A DNA stretch of 64,000 nt from Saccopteryx bilineata (GCF_036850765.1 NC_089495.1:24210875-24274874), one strand, 5' to 3'; positions 35,258 through 47,810 are shown, counted from the first letter of the stretch. The notes: a model not told the origin generated them from the letters alone. A program made the numbers and translations.

Positions 35258-35573
35258 GTCTAAAGCAGTGGTCCCCAACCCCTGGGCCGTGGACTGATAC
35301 CAGTCCGTGGGCCATTTGGTACCGGTCCACAGAGAAAGAATAAATAACTTACATTATTTCCATTTTATTTATATTTAAGTGTGAACGATGTTTATTTTTA
35401 AAAAAATGACCAGATTCCCTCTTTTACATGCGTCGTATAAGACTCACTCTTGACGCTTGTCTCGGTCACATGATACATTTATCCGTCCCACCCTAAAGGC
35501 CGGTTCGTGAAAATATTTTCTGACATTAAACCGGTGAGTGGCCCAAAAATGGTTGGGGACCACTGGTCTAAAG
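35258..35573. mobile_element. hAT-type MITE, 300 bp, perfect 8-bp duplication
   Basis: The element at 35266-35565 begins CAGTGGTCCCCAACC and ends with the exact complement, GGTTGGGGACCACTG. The 8-bp duplication GTCTAAAG is perfect at 35258-35265 and 35566-35573. Terminal repeats and target size fit hAT. It has no transposase and relies on one in trans. Confidence 0.95.
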
Positions 35574-35720
35574 GGTTACTGGGAACAAGTATTTGGCCTG
35601 CAGTGCAAGCCAGGGGACATTTATCTATTTTAAAAACATTAAGAAAAGTAAAATATTTCTATTTGTCTAGAAATAAAATTATATTTCTGTCTTACAAGAA
35701 ATACAAAATATAGATGGATT

Positions 35721-35956
35721 AAAAAGTCACGTAGGCCTGACCTGTGGTGGCGCAGTGGATAAAGCGTTGACCTTGAAATGCTGAGGTCGCCGGTTCGAAA
35801 CCCTGGGCTTGCCTGGTCAAGGCACATATGGGAGTTGATGCTTCCAACTCCTCCTCCCCTTCTCTCTCTCTCTGTCTCTCCTCTCTCTCTCTCTCTCCTC
35901 TCTAAAATGAATAAATAAAAAATAAATTTAAAAAATTTGTAAAAAAAAGTCATGTA
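35721..35956 (+). mobile_element. Short tRNA-derived SINE, 'CCTGACCTGTGG' type, with TSD
   Basis: The element at 35734-35943 has a clean head (GGCCTGACCTGTGGTGGCGC) and a B box GGTTCGAAACC. It has a (CT)n body and an (A)n-rich AATAAATAAAAAAT tail. Flanks AAAAAGTCACGTA and AAAAAGTCATGTA differ at one base. Confidence 0.92.
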
Positions 35957-36173
35957 ATATAATTATAAAAGTTTAGATGAAAATGTAGAATATTTTTATA
36001 ATCTTGCAAAGAGGAAAGTATCTCAAAGCAGCCATGAAATCCATGAATAATGTGAAATATTTTTGCAAAAACAAGAAGAAACAATAAAGCAAACTTTGGT
36101 AAGGCACAAACTGTAAGGAACACTTAAAAGTCATTATAAATTGTTGGGCAGATAAAATATATTATGCTCACTT

Positions 36174-36833
36174 TGTTAAAGATGGCGCTGCCCACATGGA
36201 AGCCCATCGCCCAGGTGATTGCCTGGGATGGGCGTGATTATATTAATGTGTGTTGGGGGCGGGCTGTGGGCAGGAAGGATCCTTGTAGCCTGGGGCTTGG
36301 TTTTAGGACTAAGCCTTTCCCACCCTTTTTGATGTGGGGTGGACTTTGTATCAGAGACTTCCCTATTTTGTATATTAGATTAAAGATTTTGATTTTCTGC
36401 ACTATAAAGTGGGGCAGATTGGGAGCTTGCTCTCTGGGTTCCAGAGATTAGCATTACAGAGGAGAGCAGAGAAAGGCCATGTGGAGGAGGCCAGGAGAAG
36501 CAGCCAAGATGGTGCAGTGTTGAGTGAGAAGCCAGTTTGTGCAGAGTTTGTGCAGGGAGAAGGAAGGAGATGGGAACACAGGTGAATAAGTATGGTAAGC
36601 TAGAAACCTTTGATTCTAGGAAACTCAGATAAAGTCAGTAGCTTTGTGAGCACTGAATGAGTGGGTTTTGGAGCCCAATGTGTGTTTTTACTTGCCCGCC
36701 GGGTGCAAGCTAAGGTTAAAGATAATGGCCCACCAATTTGTGGCTCTGTTGTTTCATTACCATCTGTTCGAATCTAATGTGAACCTGCATGGGCCAGGTG
36801 GCCGTGATAGTGGCCATGGATACTGGCTTTACA
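36174..36833 (+). mobile_element. Solo LTR-like element, copy 2, with TATA box
   Basis: This is the better-preserved partner of 22353-23021. It begins TGTTAAAGATGGCGCTGCCC and ends GGCTTTACA. A TATAAA at 36403-36408 is followed within about 30-40 bp by 'gcttgctctctgggttcc', plausible for a retroviral TATA box and start region. No gag, pol or env adjoins it, so it would be a solo LTR. Flanking duplication was not seen. The retroviral reading is inferred from ends, size and promoter layout. Confidence 0.65.
36403..36408 (+). promoter_or_regulatory. Candidate TATA box in LTR
   Basis: TATAAA in the context GCACTATAAAGTGGGGC, conserved in part in the copy at 22.6 kb. Activity is unknown. Confidence 0.45.
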
Positions 36834-36845
36834 TAAATAAAGTTT

Positions 36846-37249
36846 AAAAAGTGACAGATTTGGCCCTGGCCCATTGGCTCAGTGGAGGAATGTCAGCCAA
36901 GCATGTGAATGTTCTGGGTTTGATTCTCGGTCAGGGCACACAGGATATGTACCCATCTTCTTCTTTACCCTTCCCCCTTCCTCTCCTCTCTTTCTCTCTC
37001 CTTCCTGCTCCTGCAGCCATGGCTCAATTGGTTTGAGTGCCTGGCCTTAGGTGCTGAGAGGATGGTTTTGTGGAGCTTCTGCCTCAGGTGCTAAAAATAG
37101 CTCTGTTGCGAGCATGGCCCCGGATAGGCAGAGCATCAGCCCCAGATGGGTGTTGCTGGGTGGATCCCAGTCCAAGCGCATGCAGGAGTCTGTCTCTCTA
37201 TCTCTTCCCTATCACTTGGAAAAAGAGAAGGAAAAAGTGACAGATTTGG
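36846..37249 (+). mobile_element. Older Rhin-1-like SINE, plus strand, with TSD
   Basis: The element at about 36862-37231 shows the 'GGCCCTGGCCCATTGGCTCA' head and a decayed B box (GGTTTGATTCT). The middle is shortened and rearranged compared with the young copies. The 18-bp duplication AAAAAGTGACAGATTTGG at 36846-36863 and 37232-37249 is still perfect. Confidence 0.88.
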
Positions 37250-37429
37250 AAATTGTATTTTAAACATGTATCAGACAAAGTAAACATCTATGATTTTTTA
37301 AGAATGTCAACATATTAATTTATTGGAAAATAAAATGTAAAAAATCAATAAGCATTTCTTTATTAATTCAAATAATTTGAAACAATTATTTTTCTCCTTT
37401 GAGGGGTAGGACTTTTCACAAAGCTTCAA

Positions 37430-38345
37430 TGAATTCTACTAACTGCTGGGAAAGATGGAGAGAAATAGGACTCATATTCTTGGAAAGCAACTTGCAATAT
37501 GTGTTTTGAAATTTAACATTACATACATGCTGACCTAGGACCCTTCATACAGAAACCATACCTAAAGATATAGTGAAGATAAAAGCAAATATATAGGCCC
37601 TGGCTGGTTGGCTCAGTGGTAGAGTGCCGGCCTGGCATGCAGAAGTCCTGGGTTTGATTCCTGGCCAGGGCACACAAGAGAAGTGCCCATCTGCTTCTCC
37701 ACCCCTCCCCCTCTCCTTCCTCTCTGTCTCTCTCTTCCCCTCCCACTGCCAAGGCTGCATTGGAGCAAAGTTGGCCCAGGCACTGAGGATGGCTCTGTGG
37801 CCTCTGCCTCAGGCACTAGAATGGCTCTGGTTGCAACAGAGCAATGCCCCAGATGGGTGGAGCATCGCCCCCTGGTGGGCATGCCGGGTGGATCCCGGTT
37901 GGGCGCATGCGGGAGTCTGTCTGACTGCCTCCCCATTTCCAACTTCAGAAAAATACAAAAAAAGAAAAGAAAAGAAAAAAAAAAAAAGCAAATATATATA
38001 TTCAAAGGGTGTTTATAGAGACATTATTCCTATACCAACCTTCTGTGAAAAGCCCACATGTCCAACAATAGAACAACGTTTAAATGATGATGATTTAGTA
38101 ACTCAAAAAGATATTGTAAAGCTATTAAAAATGTGTTTTTAAAGACTAATGATGTAGAAGAATCCATGGTATAAAGGAAAATGAAAAAATAAGGTGTAAA
38201 ATTAAATACATTTTGCCAAAATATAAAATAAATGAGATATACATTTTATACACACAAAATATATCCAAAGAGAAGTAACTATCTCTATCATAAATACAAA
38301 TTAATATTTTGGATTTATACGAGTTATCTCTACTTTTTGAAATAT
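37430..38345 (+). mobile_element. HAL1/L1-like LINE remnant, split by a SINE
   Basis: 'aaagcaacttgcaatatgtg' and 'ctaggacccttcatacagaa' on the left, and 'caaccttctgtgaaaagccc', 'tccaacaatagaacaacgtt' and 'agaatccatggtataaagga' on the right, follow the 3' part of an HAL1/L1-type element. A young SINE (37596-37983) interrupts it. Confidence 0.65.
37581..37998 (+). mobile_element. Rhin-1-like SINE, plus strand, with TSD, inside a LINE
   Basis: Element 37596-37983. The head is GGCCCTGGCTGGTTGGCTCA and the B box GGTTTGATTCC carries one change. A-rich tail with AAAGAAAAG units. Perfect 15-bp duplication AAAAGCAAATATATA at 37581-37595 and 37984-37998. Confidence 0.92.
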
Positions 38346-39239
38346 ATTTTTCAGCAACTTTGAAATTTTCTTTTTTAAAATTTCTATCATGAAATTGTCA
38401 ACAATAGCATATCAGTAGTATAATTTGAAAAATGCTGAAACAATAGAAAGTCCAGTCAATTTACATATAATGAATAAACATAATATTTTCCAGTGGGAGA
38501 AAAGCATAACAATGTTTAAGGAAATTCTTACCTCAAATCCAGTTTTAAACTTTTAAGGCTCTTAATCAAAATAGAACTGCAATATTAAATGCAATAAAAG
38601 TGTTAGCAACCAGCATAATAGTAGCGGTTCTGTTTGAAGTTGAATTTTATCACATTTTTATGACATATATCTAACCTCACCCTGGGGCCATGGCACCTCT
38701 GTCACAGGACGGCTTAAAGACTCAGTCTATAGTCAATCATCTAGAACTTGGTAGGTGCTAAGTGATTTTAGTTCATCTTCTTTATCCTTTTCCTCTAAAC
38801 ACAGAGACCGGATATAAAAAGTTATTTATCATTTCTTCCTTGTGGTTTAAGGGTTTCCTGCATAAAACCGGTGCCCTGATCTTGGTGACAGGAGCTTGGT
38901 GACGTGATAACCACATGGGAAGCCGTTCTCGTGCCTCTCCAGGTGAAGTTCAGTGCGTTCGCCTCAGTTTGTTGACTGGTGGTTCACAGCTGACACTGTT
39001 GTGATTGGCCAGTGTCCCTGTCATCCCAGTTATTTCATAAACCACGGCTTGTGACGCGGGTTTGGATACTTCACTCCTTCAAATCCAATCACCTTAGCTG
39101 AGGCAAATCAACAAGTGTGCACACAGCTTCAGTACCTACAATCTTGGGCCAGTCACCCAGTTATCCTAACAGCCACCCCTGATTCTGGAAACCCTAACAA
39201 ATGCAGGATAGGTATATCAGTTGCCTCTATTTTAATTTT
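38346..39239. other. Non-coding sequence, nothing recognised
   Basis: AT-rich left half and a more GC-balanced right half; no gene or named repeat. Confidence 0.4.
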
Positions 39240-39490
39240 CTTTAAACCCTCTAAGAATCCTTATGAAATCCAGTGACTGCAGGCATAGAACAGTGTATCA
39301 TGGCAATGAAATGTGCAGCATGGGAAAGACAGTCAATAATACGATGTTAACTCTGTACCGTGATAGGTGGTTACTAGACTTGTCACGGTGATCACTTTGT
39401 AAGGTGCATAAATGTCAAATCATTATGTTGTACGCCTGAAATGAATATAATGTATGTCAACTATACTTTAAAAATAAATAAAGTAATTAA
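39240..39490 (+). mobile_element. L1 3' UTR end, plus strand
   Basis: 'gataggtggttactagactt', 'gtcacggtgatcactttgt', 'cattatgttgtacgcctga' and 'caactatactttaaaaata' are the closing landmarks of an L1 3' UTR, followed by an A-rich tail. The left end is approximate. Confidence 0.8.
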
Positions 39491-40079
39491 AAACAAACCA
39501 ACAGAAAGTTCCCTGTCTTACCCAGAATAAGATTGAAGCATCATAAGACTTTGAAGTCGGGCTGTGCCCTTTCCCAGAGTCTGTGATTCTGGGTAGTAAA
39601 CTGGTTGTGTTTGGGAAGATTGGACTTTCTTGTCATTTGATTCCCGACCCTTGGGAAGATGTTGCAACTCTAGCCTACTTTCTTCCTACTCCTGTCTCCA
39701 GAAGAGCCCGGTTCTTCTCTGGGGCAGGGAACAACCAATGAATGCATGCATGTGCAGCCTAGCCTGGTGCAAGGCAAACGCAGTTCCACCTCCATGCCAT
39801 ACTTTCCACCATATTCCCTCTGTAAGAGTGCACCCACCTGACTTACCTGTCAGCCTTCCAAATAATGAGAACTTTCCTGAGAGAGAACCGGCTGCCTTTG
39901 GCAGATGCGAGCTTTTTGTTCAGAAATGTATGCCTGTACAGGCTACAAAAATCACTTGTGTGTATTGTTGAACATTGGGCTAGGTGATTTTCAAGATCCA
40001 CTTATACAGTGAAAATCTAACATTTCTTCTTTCTCTAGCCTTTTCCCAACCCCATTGATGCCATGTGTTTGCTTTACCC
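39491..40079. other. Non-coding sequence
   Basis: A 113-codon plus-strand frame at 39630-39971 has no recognisable domain. Nothing else is seen. Confidence 0.4.
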
Positions 40080-40510
<431 letters not shown>

Positions 40511-40520
40511 TAGGCTTACT

Positions 40521-40867
40521 TGGAATTAAGCATTTTTTTATCTTTTATTTTTTACAGAGAGAGGGACAGACAGACAGGAACAGAGAGATGAGAAGCATCA
40601 ATCATTAGTTTTTCGTTGTGCATTGTGACACCTTAGTTGTTCATTGATTGCTTTCTCACATGTGCCTTGACTGCGGGCCTTCAGCAGACCGAGTAACCCC
40701 TTGCTCAAGCCAACGACCTTGGGTTCAAACTGGTGAGCTTTTGCTCAAACCAGATGAGCCCATGCTCAAGCTGGTGAGCTTGGGGTCTCGAACCTGGGTC
40801 CTTGGCATCCCAGTCCGATGCTGGATCCTCTGCACCACCGCCTGGTCAGGTGGAAGGAAGCACTTTT
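40521..40867 (-). mobile_element. SINE of 'CCTGACCAGG' type, minus strand, copy 2
   Basis: The element at about 40537-40850 is of the same family and orientation as the copy 150 bp to its left. Imperfect flanks TGGAATTAAGCATTTT and TGGAAGGAAGCACTTTT support an insertion of its own rather than a tandem duplication. Confidence 0.85.
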
Positions 40868-41228
40868 GAAGAACTCAGGGAACAAGAAAATTCCGCTGTT
40901 CCCCTGAGGTTAGCCTGTCTAAGAGAAGATGTTTCATGACAACAGGGAAGAGGAAAGTACCTTCATTGGAGATGTGCTGATCTGCTGCTGGATGAAGAGC
41001 CTTTACAATAAAAATGCTGAAGCATAATATATTCTGTCATAAGATGAATTAATTACTGGCAATAGTGAGTCAGTATCCCAACCTCTCTTGGTCATCTAAG
41101 GTAAAATAATAACAATGACATTTACTGTAGTTAATTTTTTAAAATCATATGTCCCATACATAGAAAATGATTATAGTCTAAAAGATTTGATTATAAGAAT
41201 AGATAATAGATGTCATTTCTTTAAGAAA
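40868..41228. other. Non-coding sequence, nothing recognised
   Basis: No gene or named repeat. Confidence 0.4.
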
Positions 41229-41416
41229 ATGGTAGCTTCACTTTTAAAAAAATCTTTATTTTATTGATTTTTAGAGAGAGGAAGGGAGAGAGAGAGACAG
41301 GAACATGGAGCTCTTCCTGTATGTGCCCTGACCAAGGGATCGAACGACAACCTCTGCACTCAGGGTGATGCTCTGACAGTGGAGCTGTCTGGCCAGGGCA
41401 TGGCTTCCTTACTTTT
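41229..41416 (-). mobile_element. Short tRNA-derived SINE, older type, minus strand
   Basis: The element at 41246-41399 has its head on the right; the complement starts GCCCTGGCCAGACAGCTCCA. A (GA)-rich tract and a T-rich tail lie to the left. Imperfect flanks ATGGTAGCTTCACTTTT and ATGGCTTCCTTACTTTT. Confidence 0.8.
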
Positions 41417-42044
41417 CAACAGCATTATATATCTTAGAAATTAAAATATTCTTCTTCAAATGTGTAACTTCAAAACCTGTTCAACTAATGGTTACATATT
41501 GAAAATATCATTCTATCAAGTTTTCTATGAATGTCACTGCAAATTTTCTCACTTTTATTATGATGACGGAGTTTGATAAACATGTCCCTTCACAGATGCT
41601 GCGCCAGGACTGATTTTGTGGTGTAGAAAAAATAGTCCCGCCTTCGATACACACATCCTCCTCTTCTTTCATTTTAAGGCTCCCTGATCCCATTTCCATT
41701 TCTTTGTATCACTTTCCCACTTTCCTGCTTCCGGCCAACTTGATTTTTGCTCTGTCTAAGGGTCCAGTGGATGTTCATGAATCTGTGATGCTGGCAGAGG
41801 CCAGACAGCTCCTCCACATGTCTGTTCAGCCCTGGACACCTGAGCCCTGACCGAATGCTCCTTGAGCAAGTTGATACTGGCCTTCCAGAGACAAGGCACT
41901 GGACCCATCTATCTACTGCTACATGTTACTGGGGAAAATTTTCTGGTCACTCTCTAGGGACTGAGAATGGTGTAGGACAAGGGTGTTTACATAAACATCA
42001 TTAAAAGATATTTTACTCTCACTTTTATTTTATTTTTACAATTT
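41417..42044. other. Non-coding sequence, nothing recognised
   Basis: No gene or named repeat. Confidence 0.4.
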
Positions 42045-42425
42045 AAACTTGAATTTATTGGGGTGACATTGGTTAATAAAATTATACAGGTTTCAGGTGC
42101 ACAGTTCTACAATGCATCTTCTGTATAGTGGGTGTGCTCGGCACCCCAAGTCAAGTCTCCCTCCATCCCCATCTATCCCCCTTTACCCTCCTCTGCCTGC
42201 CCCCACCCCCTCCTTCCCTCATACAGTCCCCACCCTGTTGTCTGTGTCTGTAAGTCTTTTTCCTTTGCTTAGTCCCTTCACCTTTTCCACCCAGGCCCCC
42301 AGCCCCCAGCCCCTCTGACAGCTGTCTGTTCTCGTATCTATGAGTCTGTTTACTCACACTATGTAATGTGCTTTGTCCATCTGTAACCTTCACACACCCA
42401 CTACTCACTGCTAAAGGAATTTTCT
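42045..42425 (-). mobile_element. L1 3' UTR, antisense
   Basis: 'gaatttattggggtgacatt', 'ggttaataaaattatacagg', 'gtttcaggtgcacagttcta' and a very C-rich middle are the reverse complement of an L1 3' UTR of a different subfamily from that at 16.7 kb. Confidence 0.85.
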
Positions 42426-42811
42426 TCTAAGTCCGTATTGGTTTATGACAAATTGTGTGTTTGCAGATTTGGAGTCTAAAGAGGAATAAGTCTATGTAAA
42501 GGGCATATTGAACGTTAGTAAAGATATACTTTCCATGCTAATTAAAACTTAGGGACTTATTTTTATAACAGCCAAAAAACCAATTTTCTTCCCTTGATAT
42601 TAAATGGTCAGAATTTAAAGTATATATATTCCTATTTTTGTATCTGTGCAATATGATTACACAGGGAACAGCTGATAAAAAATGTTATATTTTAATCTGT
42701 AAATGAGATCTCATTAAAATCAGGATTTGTCCTTTGTTTTTATGTGGAGTGCTTGTATAATATTTGTCTTATCCTATGTGGTACACCCTGTAGTTATAAT
42801 TAAGTGATGTA
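42426..42811. other. AT-rich sequence, nothing recognised
   Basis: No gene or named repeat. Confidence 0.4.
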
Positions 42812-42912
42812 GCCAACCTGTGGTGGCACAGTGGATAGAGCATCAACCTGGAACACTGAGGTCGCCAGTTTGAAACCCTGGGCTTGCCCGATCAAGGCAC
42901 ATACGACAAGCA
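42812..42912 (+). mobile_element. Partial 'CCTGACCTGTGG' SINE
   Basis: Only the head and first part are present (CCAACCTGTGGTGGCACAGT to GGCACATACG); the (CT)n body and tail are missing. Confidence 0.8.
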
Positions 42913-42924
42913 GTTGGTCAGGCT

Positions 42925-43600
42925 CAAGACTTTGGAGTCATTTTACCTTTCTTTTCCTGCATCTCACATCCAATTCTGGATATATTCAGAATTCGGCCAT
43001 TTCTTACCAGAATTGCTACCATGCACCAACTTTTGCCTGGATTATTACAATAATCTACTACCTGATTTTTTTACACCTTTACGCACTATACTCATTAGTC
43101 AGAGTATGCCTTCTACACTGTATTCAAATCATACAACTCCTCTACTCAGACCTTCCAATGTCTCTGAACCTCAGTGTCAATCCCCAAGGTTTGTACCCTG
43201 ACCTATACTGTTCTTTATCAGCATCGCCTGGTCTTTTGTTACCTTTGTCCTCAATTTCTACCCTTCTTCCCAGCTGACTCTGCTGCCGACACTAGGTCTT
43301 CTTGCCTTTTTGAAGTGCCCTGGGGCCTTTGCTCTGCTTCCTGTGCCAGAAATGAGCTTCTTTTGGATATCTCTGCATGGTTTAACCCCTTTATTTGCCT
43401 GTGTTTCTGTTTGAACACACATCTTAGTGAGGCTGTCTGTCACTACCCTTCATGAACTAGAATGCCTACTGCACACCTGGCAGTCCCTCTTCCTTAACCT
43501 GTGAGCTCCATCATAGGAATGATGTTTTGGTCCCCAACACTTCGAATAGGGACTACCGCATAGTTCTGCTTCATGATTATTTTTGAATAAATTAATGTTT
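42925..43600 (+). mobile_element. L2 LINE remnant, plus strand
   Basis: Ordered L2 3' landmarks: 'ctcacatccaattctggata', 'cctggattattacaataatc', 'ctcctctactcagaccttcc', 'ggggcctttgctctgcttcc', 'gtgagctccatcataggaat' and a 'tttttgaataaattaatg' end. One of the clearest L2 copies here; its 148-codon frame has no function. Confidence 0.8.
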
Positions 43601-44254
43601 AATTTTCTGTCATTGGGCCATAGACCAAACCTTTAACAGGTAACCAAAAAGCTTACTTCCCATTGAGATCTGCCATGGACCAGATTTATTTCCCATTACA
43701 GGTGCTTAACTTCTCTGAGTCTCAGATTCCTTGAGTACTGAAACATTGTAGATTGAACTTGATCATTACAAAAGCTCTTCTTGCTCTACCAGAACACTCT
43801 ATGAGAAGTAAACACTTATAATCCCATTAATATGTTTGTTGTATATCTTTCATACAAGGCTACTTCTGATGAACTGTGACTCACACAATTGAGTAGCGAT
43901 CCCCATTGGTCAGACATATAAGCTCCTCCTCCCACAATGTCACTCTGTTATTCTACCCTAGTTCTAGTTTCTGCCAAGTCCTTACCTCTTGGCCCATTGT
44001 GAATAAAATATGAAACATTTAGACTAGTTTGGCCAGATACATGGTTTTGCTTCTACCTCTTTCCTGTGGCAGATGTCACTGATTATAAAACTCTTCTCCT
44101 CTAAGCTAGGACTGATCCAAAGAATCCTGCCAGTTCTGGGGAAGATATATTACAGTTAAAAATAGAGGTATAGTAATTTGTTTTTTATCTCAATTTTAGA
44201 ATATCTATGAGTGTAGAAATGGGATGGGGAGAAAGGGACTTGATACATTTTCCC
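43601..44254. other. Non-coding sequence with possible MIR fragment
   Basis: 'gtgcttaacttctctgagtc' at about 43702 hints at MIR; otherwise nothing. Confidence 0.4.
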
Positions 44255-44586
44255 CAACTTGTTTTCTTAGTTCTCTCTTATTCATCCTTCTGAGCTCAGT
44301 ATAGACGCCACTTCTAGGAAGTTTCCCCTTAATTCAAGACTATGTTAGGTGACTTTTCTTGTGTTATTACACAGAGCCCTATGTTTCTCAGTTACTGTGT
44401 TTATATTATTTGGTAATTTCTTTTAACTTGTCTGCGTTATCCACCAGACTTTGTTCTGTAGAGGTTCAGACCATGTCTCTCCTGCTCACCATTGTACTCC
44501 TGTAACTGAGAACTGAGACTGACATTTAAGAGGGACACAATAAATATTTGCTTAATGCATAACTGAATGAATAAATGAATGAATGT
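44255..44586 (+). mobile_element. L2 LINE 3' end, plus strand
   Basis: 'cacttctaggaagtttcccc', 'tctgtagaggttcagaccat', 'cacaataaatatttgctta' and a terminal (TGAA)n-like 'gaatgaataaatgaatgaat' mark an L2 3' terminus. Confidence 0.8.
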
Positions 44587-45617
44587 CTTCTAAGGCAATC
44601 CTTGGCACTGCTGGCCTACCTAACATGTTTTTCTTGGGTAAGATTATCATTCATCTATGATAAAAATATGTCTTTCTCCTGGCCAGATCACCTAACAGGA
44701 CACATATCAGAGAATTTTTAGTTTAATCACTTTTTTAGAATAACTTGAATAGCAGGAAGCTATGTGATTTAGATTATTTGATAGACTTCCTCCTAATGCT
44801 GTGGAGAAATATTCCCCTAAAATTTGTTTGATTAAATCTAGTACCCTGAGATTTGACTAAAATGGGTCCCATAGTTCAATTTGTTTGGAAAACACTGCTT
44901 TCTGGTCTTTCCTTTTGGAATTTTGTCACAGTTTTTGGCATATTTGAGACTCTTGAGTCTTTTGGTAAAGATTCTGTTTAATATTTTTAAGCCAGAATTT
45001 CTCAATTCTTTTTTAACCCTAGACTATTCTTCAACATTATGGATAAACATCCTACTGAATGACTGTTCCATGGGACGTGGTGTAGGAAACAGAGCTGTGT
45101 GCAAATAGGGACAATTGAACAACGTTACATTAGAGAGCAGCAGTCGTGTGGCAGTGAGCAGGAAGGAGTTAAAAGGGGTTAAACCAGTCGAGAGGCTATT
45201 GCAGGAGTCTGAAGTGAGAGGGGTAGCTCTGTAACCAAAGAGCTCACAGCAGTCATGAGGAATGAAAATATTTGTACATGAAATTGATCTTCCAGTATTA
45301 CCGAAGAGTCTCTTCTGAGAGGAACGGGGGTGGTTAGGGAATCAGGACTCTGCAGCGCTTCACTATTTTGACTTCATTTTCAAGGCAGCAGGGTTCCTTG
45401 AATAGCCGTGTCCGTCCCTACTTACTGCCTGTAGAATGCTCTGCTGTATGCATAATCACGTGAAAAATCAAGGCCTTTACAGCCAACTATAATTTATTAT
45501 TCTGAAAGCACGTATTGATTTTTTAACTTGGGTATTTTGAACTGTGTATGATAAAAACAAATGCCTATATTAGATAGGTCTTTCCCTGATAAGTGTGTGT
45601 GTGTTATGCATCTGTAT
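44587..45617. other. Non-coding sequence, nothing recognised
   Basis: About 1 kb; no gene or named repeat. Confidence 0.4.
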
Positions 45618-46080
45618 TATTTTTGGGGGATGCTGTAACAATGTACCACAAACTGGGTGGCTTAAAATAATGAAAGTTGACTCTCTTCCAGTTCAGAAGG
45701 CTGGAAGTCTGATATCAAGGTGTCAGCAGGTCCATGCTCCCTCCAAGACTCTGAATGAGTCCTTCTTTGCCTCTCCCTAGCTTCTGGTTGTGGCCATCCA
45801 TTCTTAGTGTCCCTTGGCTTATAGCTACATCATGCCACTTGTTGCCTTTGTCATCAGGTGGTGTTCTCCCTGTGTGTCTCTGTTTCTGTGTCTAAATTTC
45901 TCTTTTTATAAAATATTAGTTGTATCTGATGAAGGGTACACCATACTCCAGTATGACCTTATGCTAACTGATTACTGATCTGCAGTGACTATTTCCCAAT
46001 AACATCAGATCACATTTTGAGGTACTAGGTATTAGCACTTCAACATATCCCTTTGTGGGATCACAACTCAACCCGTGACT
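45618..46080 (-). mobile_element. MLT1 (ERVL-MaLR) solo LTR, antisense
   Basis: The reverse complement of MLT1: 'accacaaactgggtggctta' at 45646, 'gtctgatatcaaggtgtcag', 'gtgttctccctgtgtgtctc', 'gtctaaatttctcttttta', and near the other end 'cacttcaacatatccctttg' and 'cacaactcaacccgtgac'. A well-known order for this family. Confidence 0.88.
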
Positions 46081-47592
46081 CTGTGTGTGTGTCTGTGTGT
46101 AAGTTATGACAGCATGCACCTAAAGAATTTTGACTTCCCAACTTTATTAGTGATATTTTTATGCCTACGTCCATAAAATTACCTTTACCCTTTCTCTGCA
46201 ACACCTGGATAATAAAGCCAATTCTGATAAGGTATTAGAATTTGTCATGGCTGCTCTTCATGCTATAAACCAATTACTTGGCTACCCAAATCTTTTCACA
46301 GATAACATATTGTCTCACACTGGAATTTGGAATGCAAAACTGTTTTTAAAAAGTGATTCTGATTAAGGTATTCTTTTCAGTTTAGAATTTCTTTATATTT
46401 TATACTTTAGGTCCCCTCCTCTTTTTTTCTGATCTAAATATACTTTCAAGTTATTTCACTAAACTCTTCTAAACTAATTTTGTTAGTTTTTTAATGGTGG
46501 GATGCTTAGCAGGGTGGCATTTTTGAAAGCCAAGCTGTACTGACTTTTCTAGGTTCATAAATATTAATAATGTGTTACTATGCTTCTGTATGCTAAAACA
46601 TTGTTGTGGAGATTGTATAAAAAAAGGCATTTTATAATTTCATGCAGACCTGAAATAGCAAGAAAACGGGGCGATGACATTTCGGGGACCGTAATATCTA
46701 AATATTAATATCGTACATGGCGTACTGAGACTAAAAATTTCCCTTTTTCTGTTGATAATACTGCCAGCTACATGACAGTGTTTCCTTTTTTAATTTGCTC
46801 TTTATTTCCTATAGCCACTTTGCTCTTTATAAGATAGTTATAGAAGAAAAGAAGCAAGTTGGTATTTTGAATAAAAGAGTTGGGATTGTGTAGGGCAGAG
46901 TTGTTACTCAGCTCGCCACGATGTTTTGATGAAAATTTCAATTTAGAATAAAAAGACTTGGACACTTGCTTTCCAGGAGACTGTGTGAACAGGCTATCAT
47001 TCTGAAGAAATGAATTGAACCTTCTTGGTCGCATCTCATAAAATATTTAGTTAGCTATAAATGTTTAAGGCTTTTGCAGCTGAAATCATTTGCCTTGTGG
47101 GGGAAAAATGAGTCTGTTTCCTTTTAAGTGCTTTGTTTTCTTTCTAGTCTTTTATATTTTAGGCAGTGTAAACCTTCTTTCCTGACTATGCCCATAAGGT
47201 GTTTAGATGAAAAGGCCAAACCCACACACAAGACTGAAGAGAGAAGTGAGGAGATATCGCAGATGCCTGATTTTTATGTAGAAGGATGTCTTACTGTTAT
47301 TTTGTTTTACATATTTTACTGTACTTTGGAATGCTAAGTTTAATTTTGTCTGTCACAGACAGTATCTTGCTTTTACTTTCTAAAGGGATTCATTAAGTAA
47401 GACTTCTGTTGTCGTGTGTGACAAGTCCTTAGAGATACATCTTGGTTGATACTCAGGCAAGAGCTAAAAATAGAGTTTGGTGATGTTCTGTATAATTCTT
47501 ACTGTTTTCACATAGGAAAAAAAAAGGTAGTCAAGAAAGATAAGACAATGCTTAAGCAAACTGCCAGGGACGGTTTTCATTGCTAACAAAAT
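46081..47592. other. Non-coding sequence, nothing recognised
   Basis: About 1.5 kb; AT-rich. Open frames of 88 and 69 codons have no features. Confidence 0.4.
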
Positions 47593-47810
47593 GTGCCTAG
47601 CCTGACCTGTGGTGGCGCAGTGGATAAAGTATCGACCTGGAACACTGAGGTTACCAGTTCAAAACCCTGGGCTGGCCTGATCAAGGCACATACGGGAGTT
47701 GATGCTTCTAGCTCGTCCCCCCTTTCTCTCTCACTCTCCTATCTAAAGTGAATAAAAAATTAATTAAAAAAATAAATCTTCAAGCACAGTGTTTAAAAAA
47801 AAGTGCCTAG
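47593..47810 (+). mobile_element. Short tRNA-derived SINE, 'CCTGACCTGTGG' type
   Basis: The element at 47600-47802 has a good head (GCCTGACCTGTGGTGGCGCA), a (CT) body and an unusually long A-rich tail. The flank GTGCCTAG recurs at 47593-47600 and 47803-47810. Confidence 0.88.

Noticed and set aside
22353..36833. A provirus bounded by the two LTR-like copies
   Set aside because: No gag, pol or env between them, length over 13 kb, strong divergence, and many unrelated insertions.
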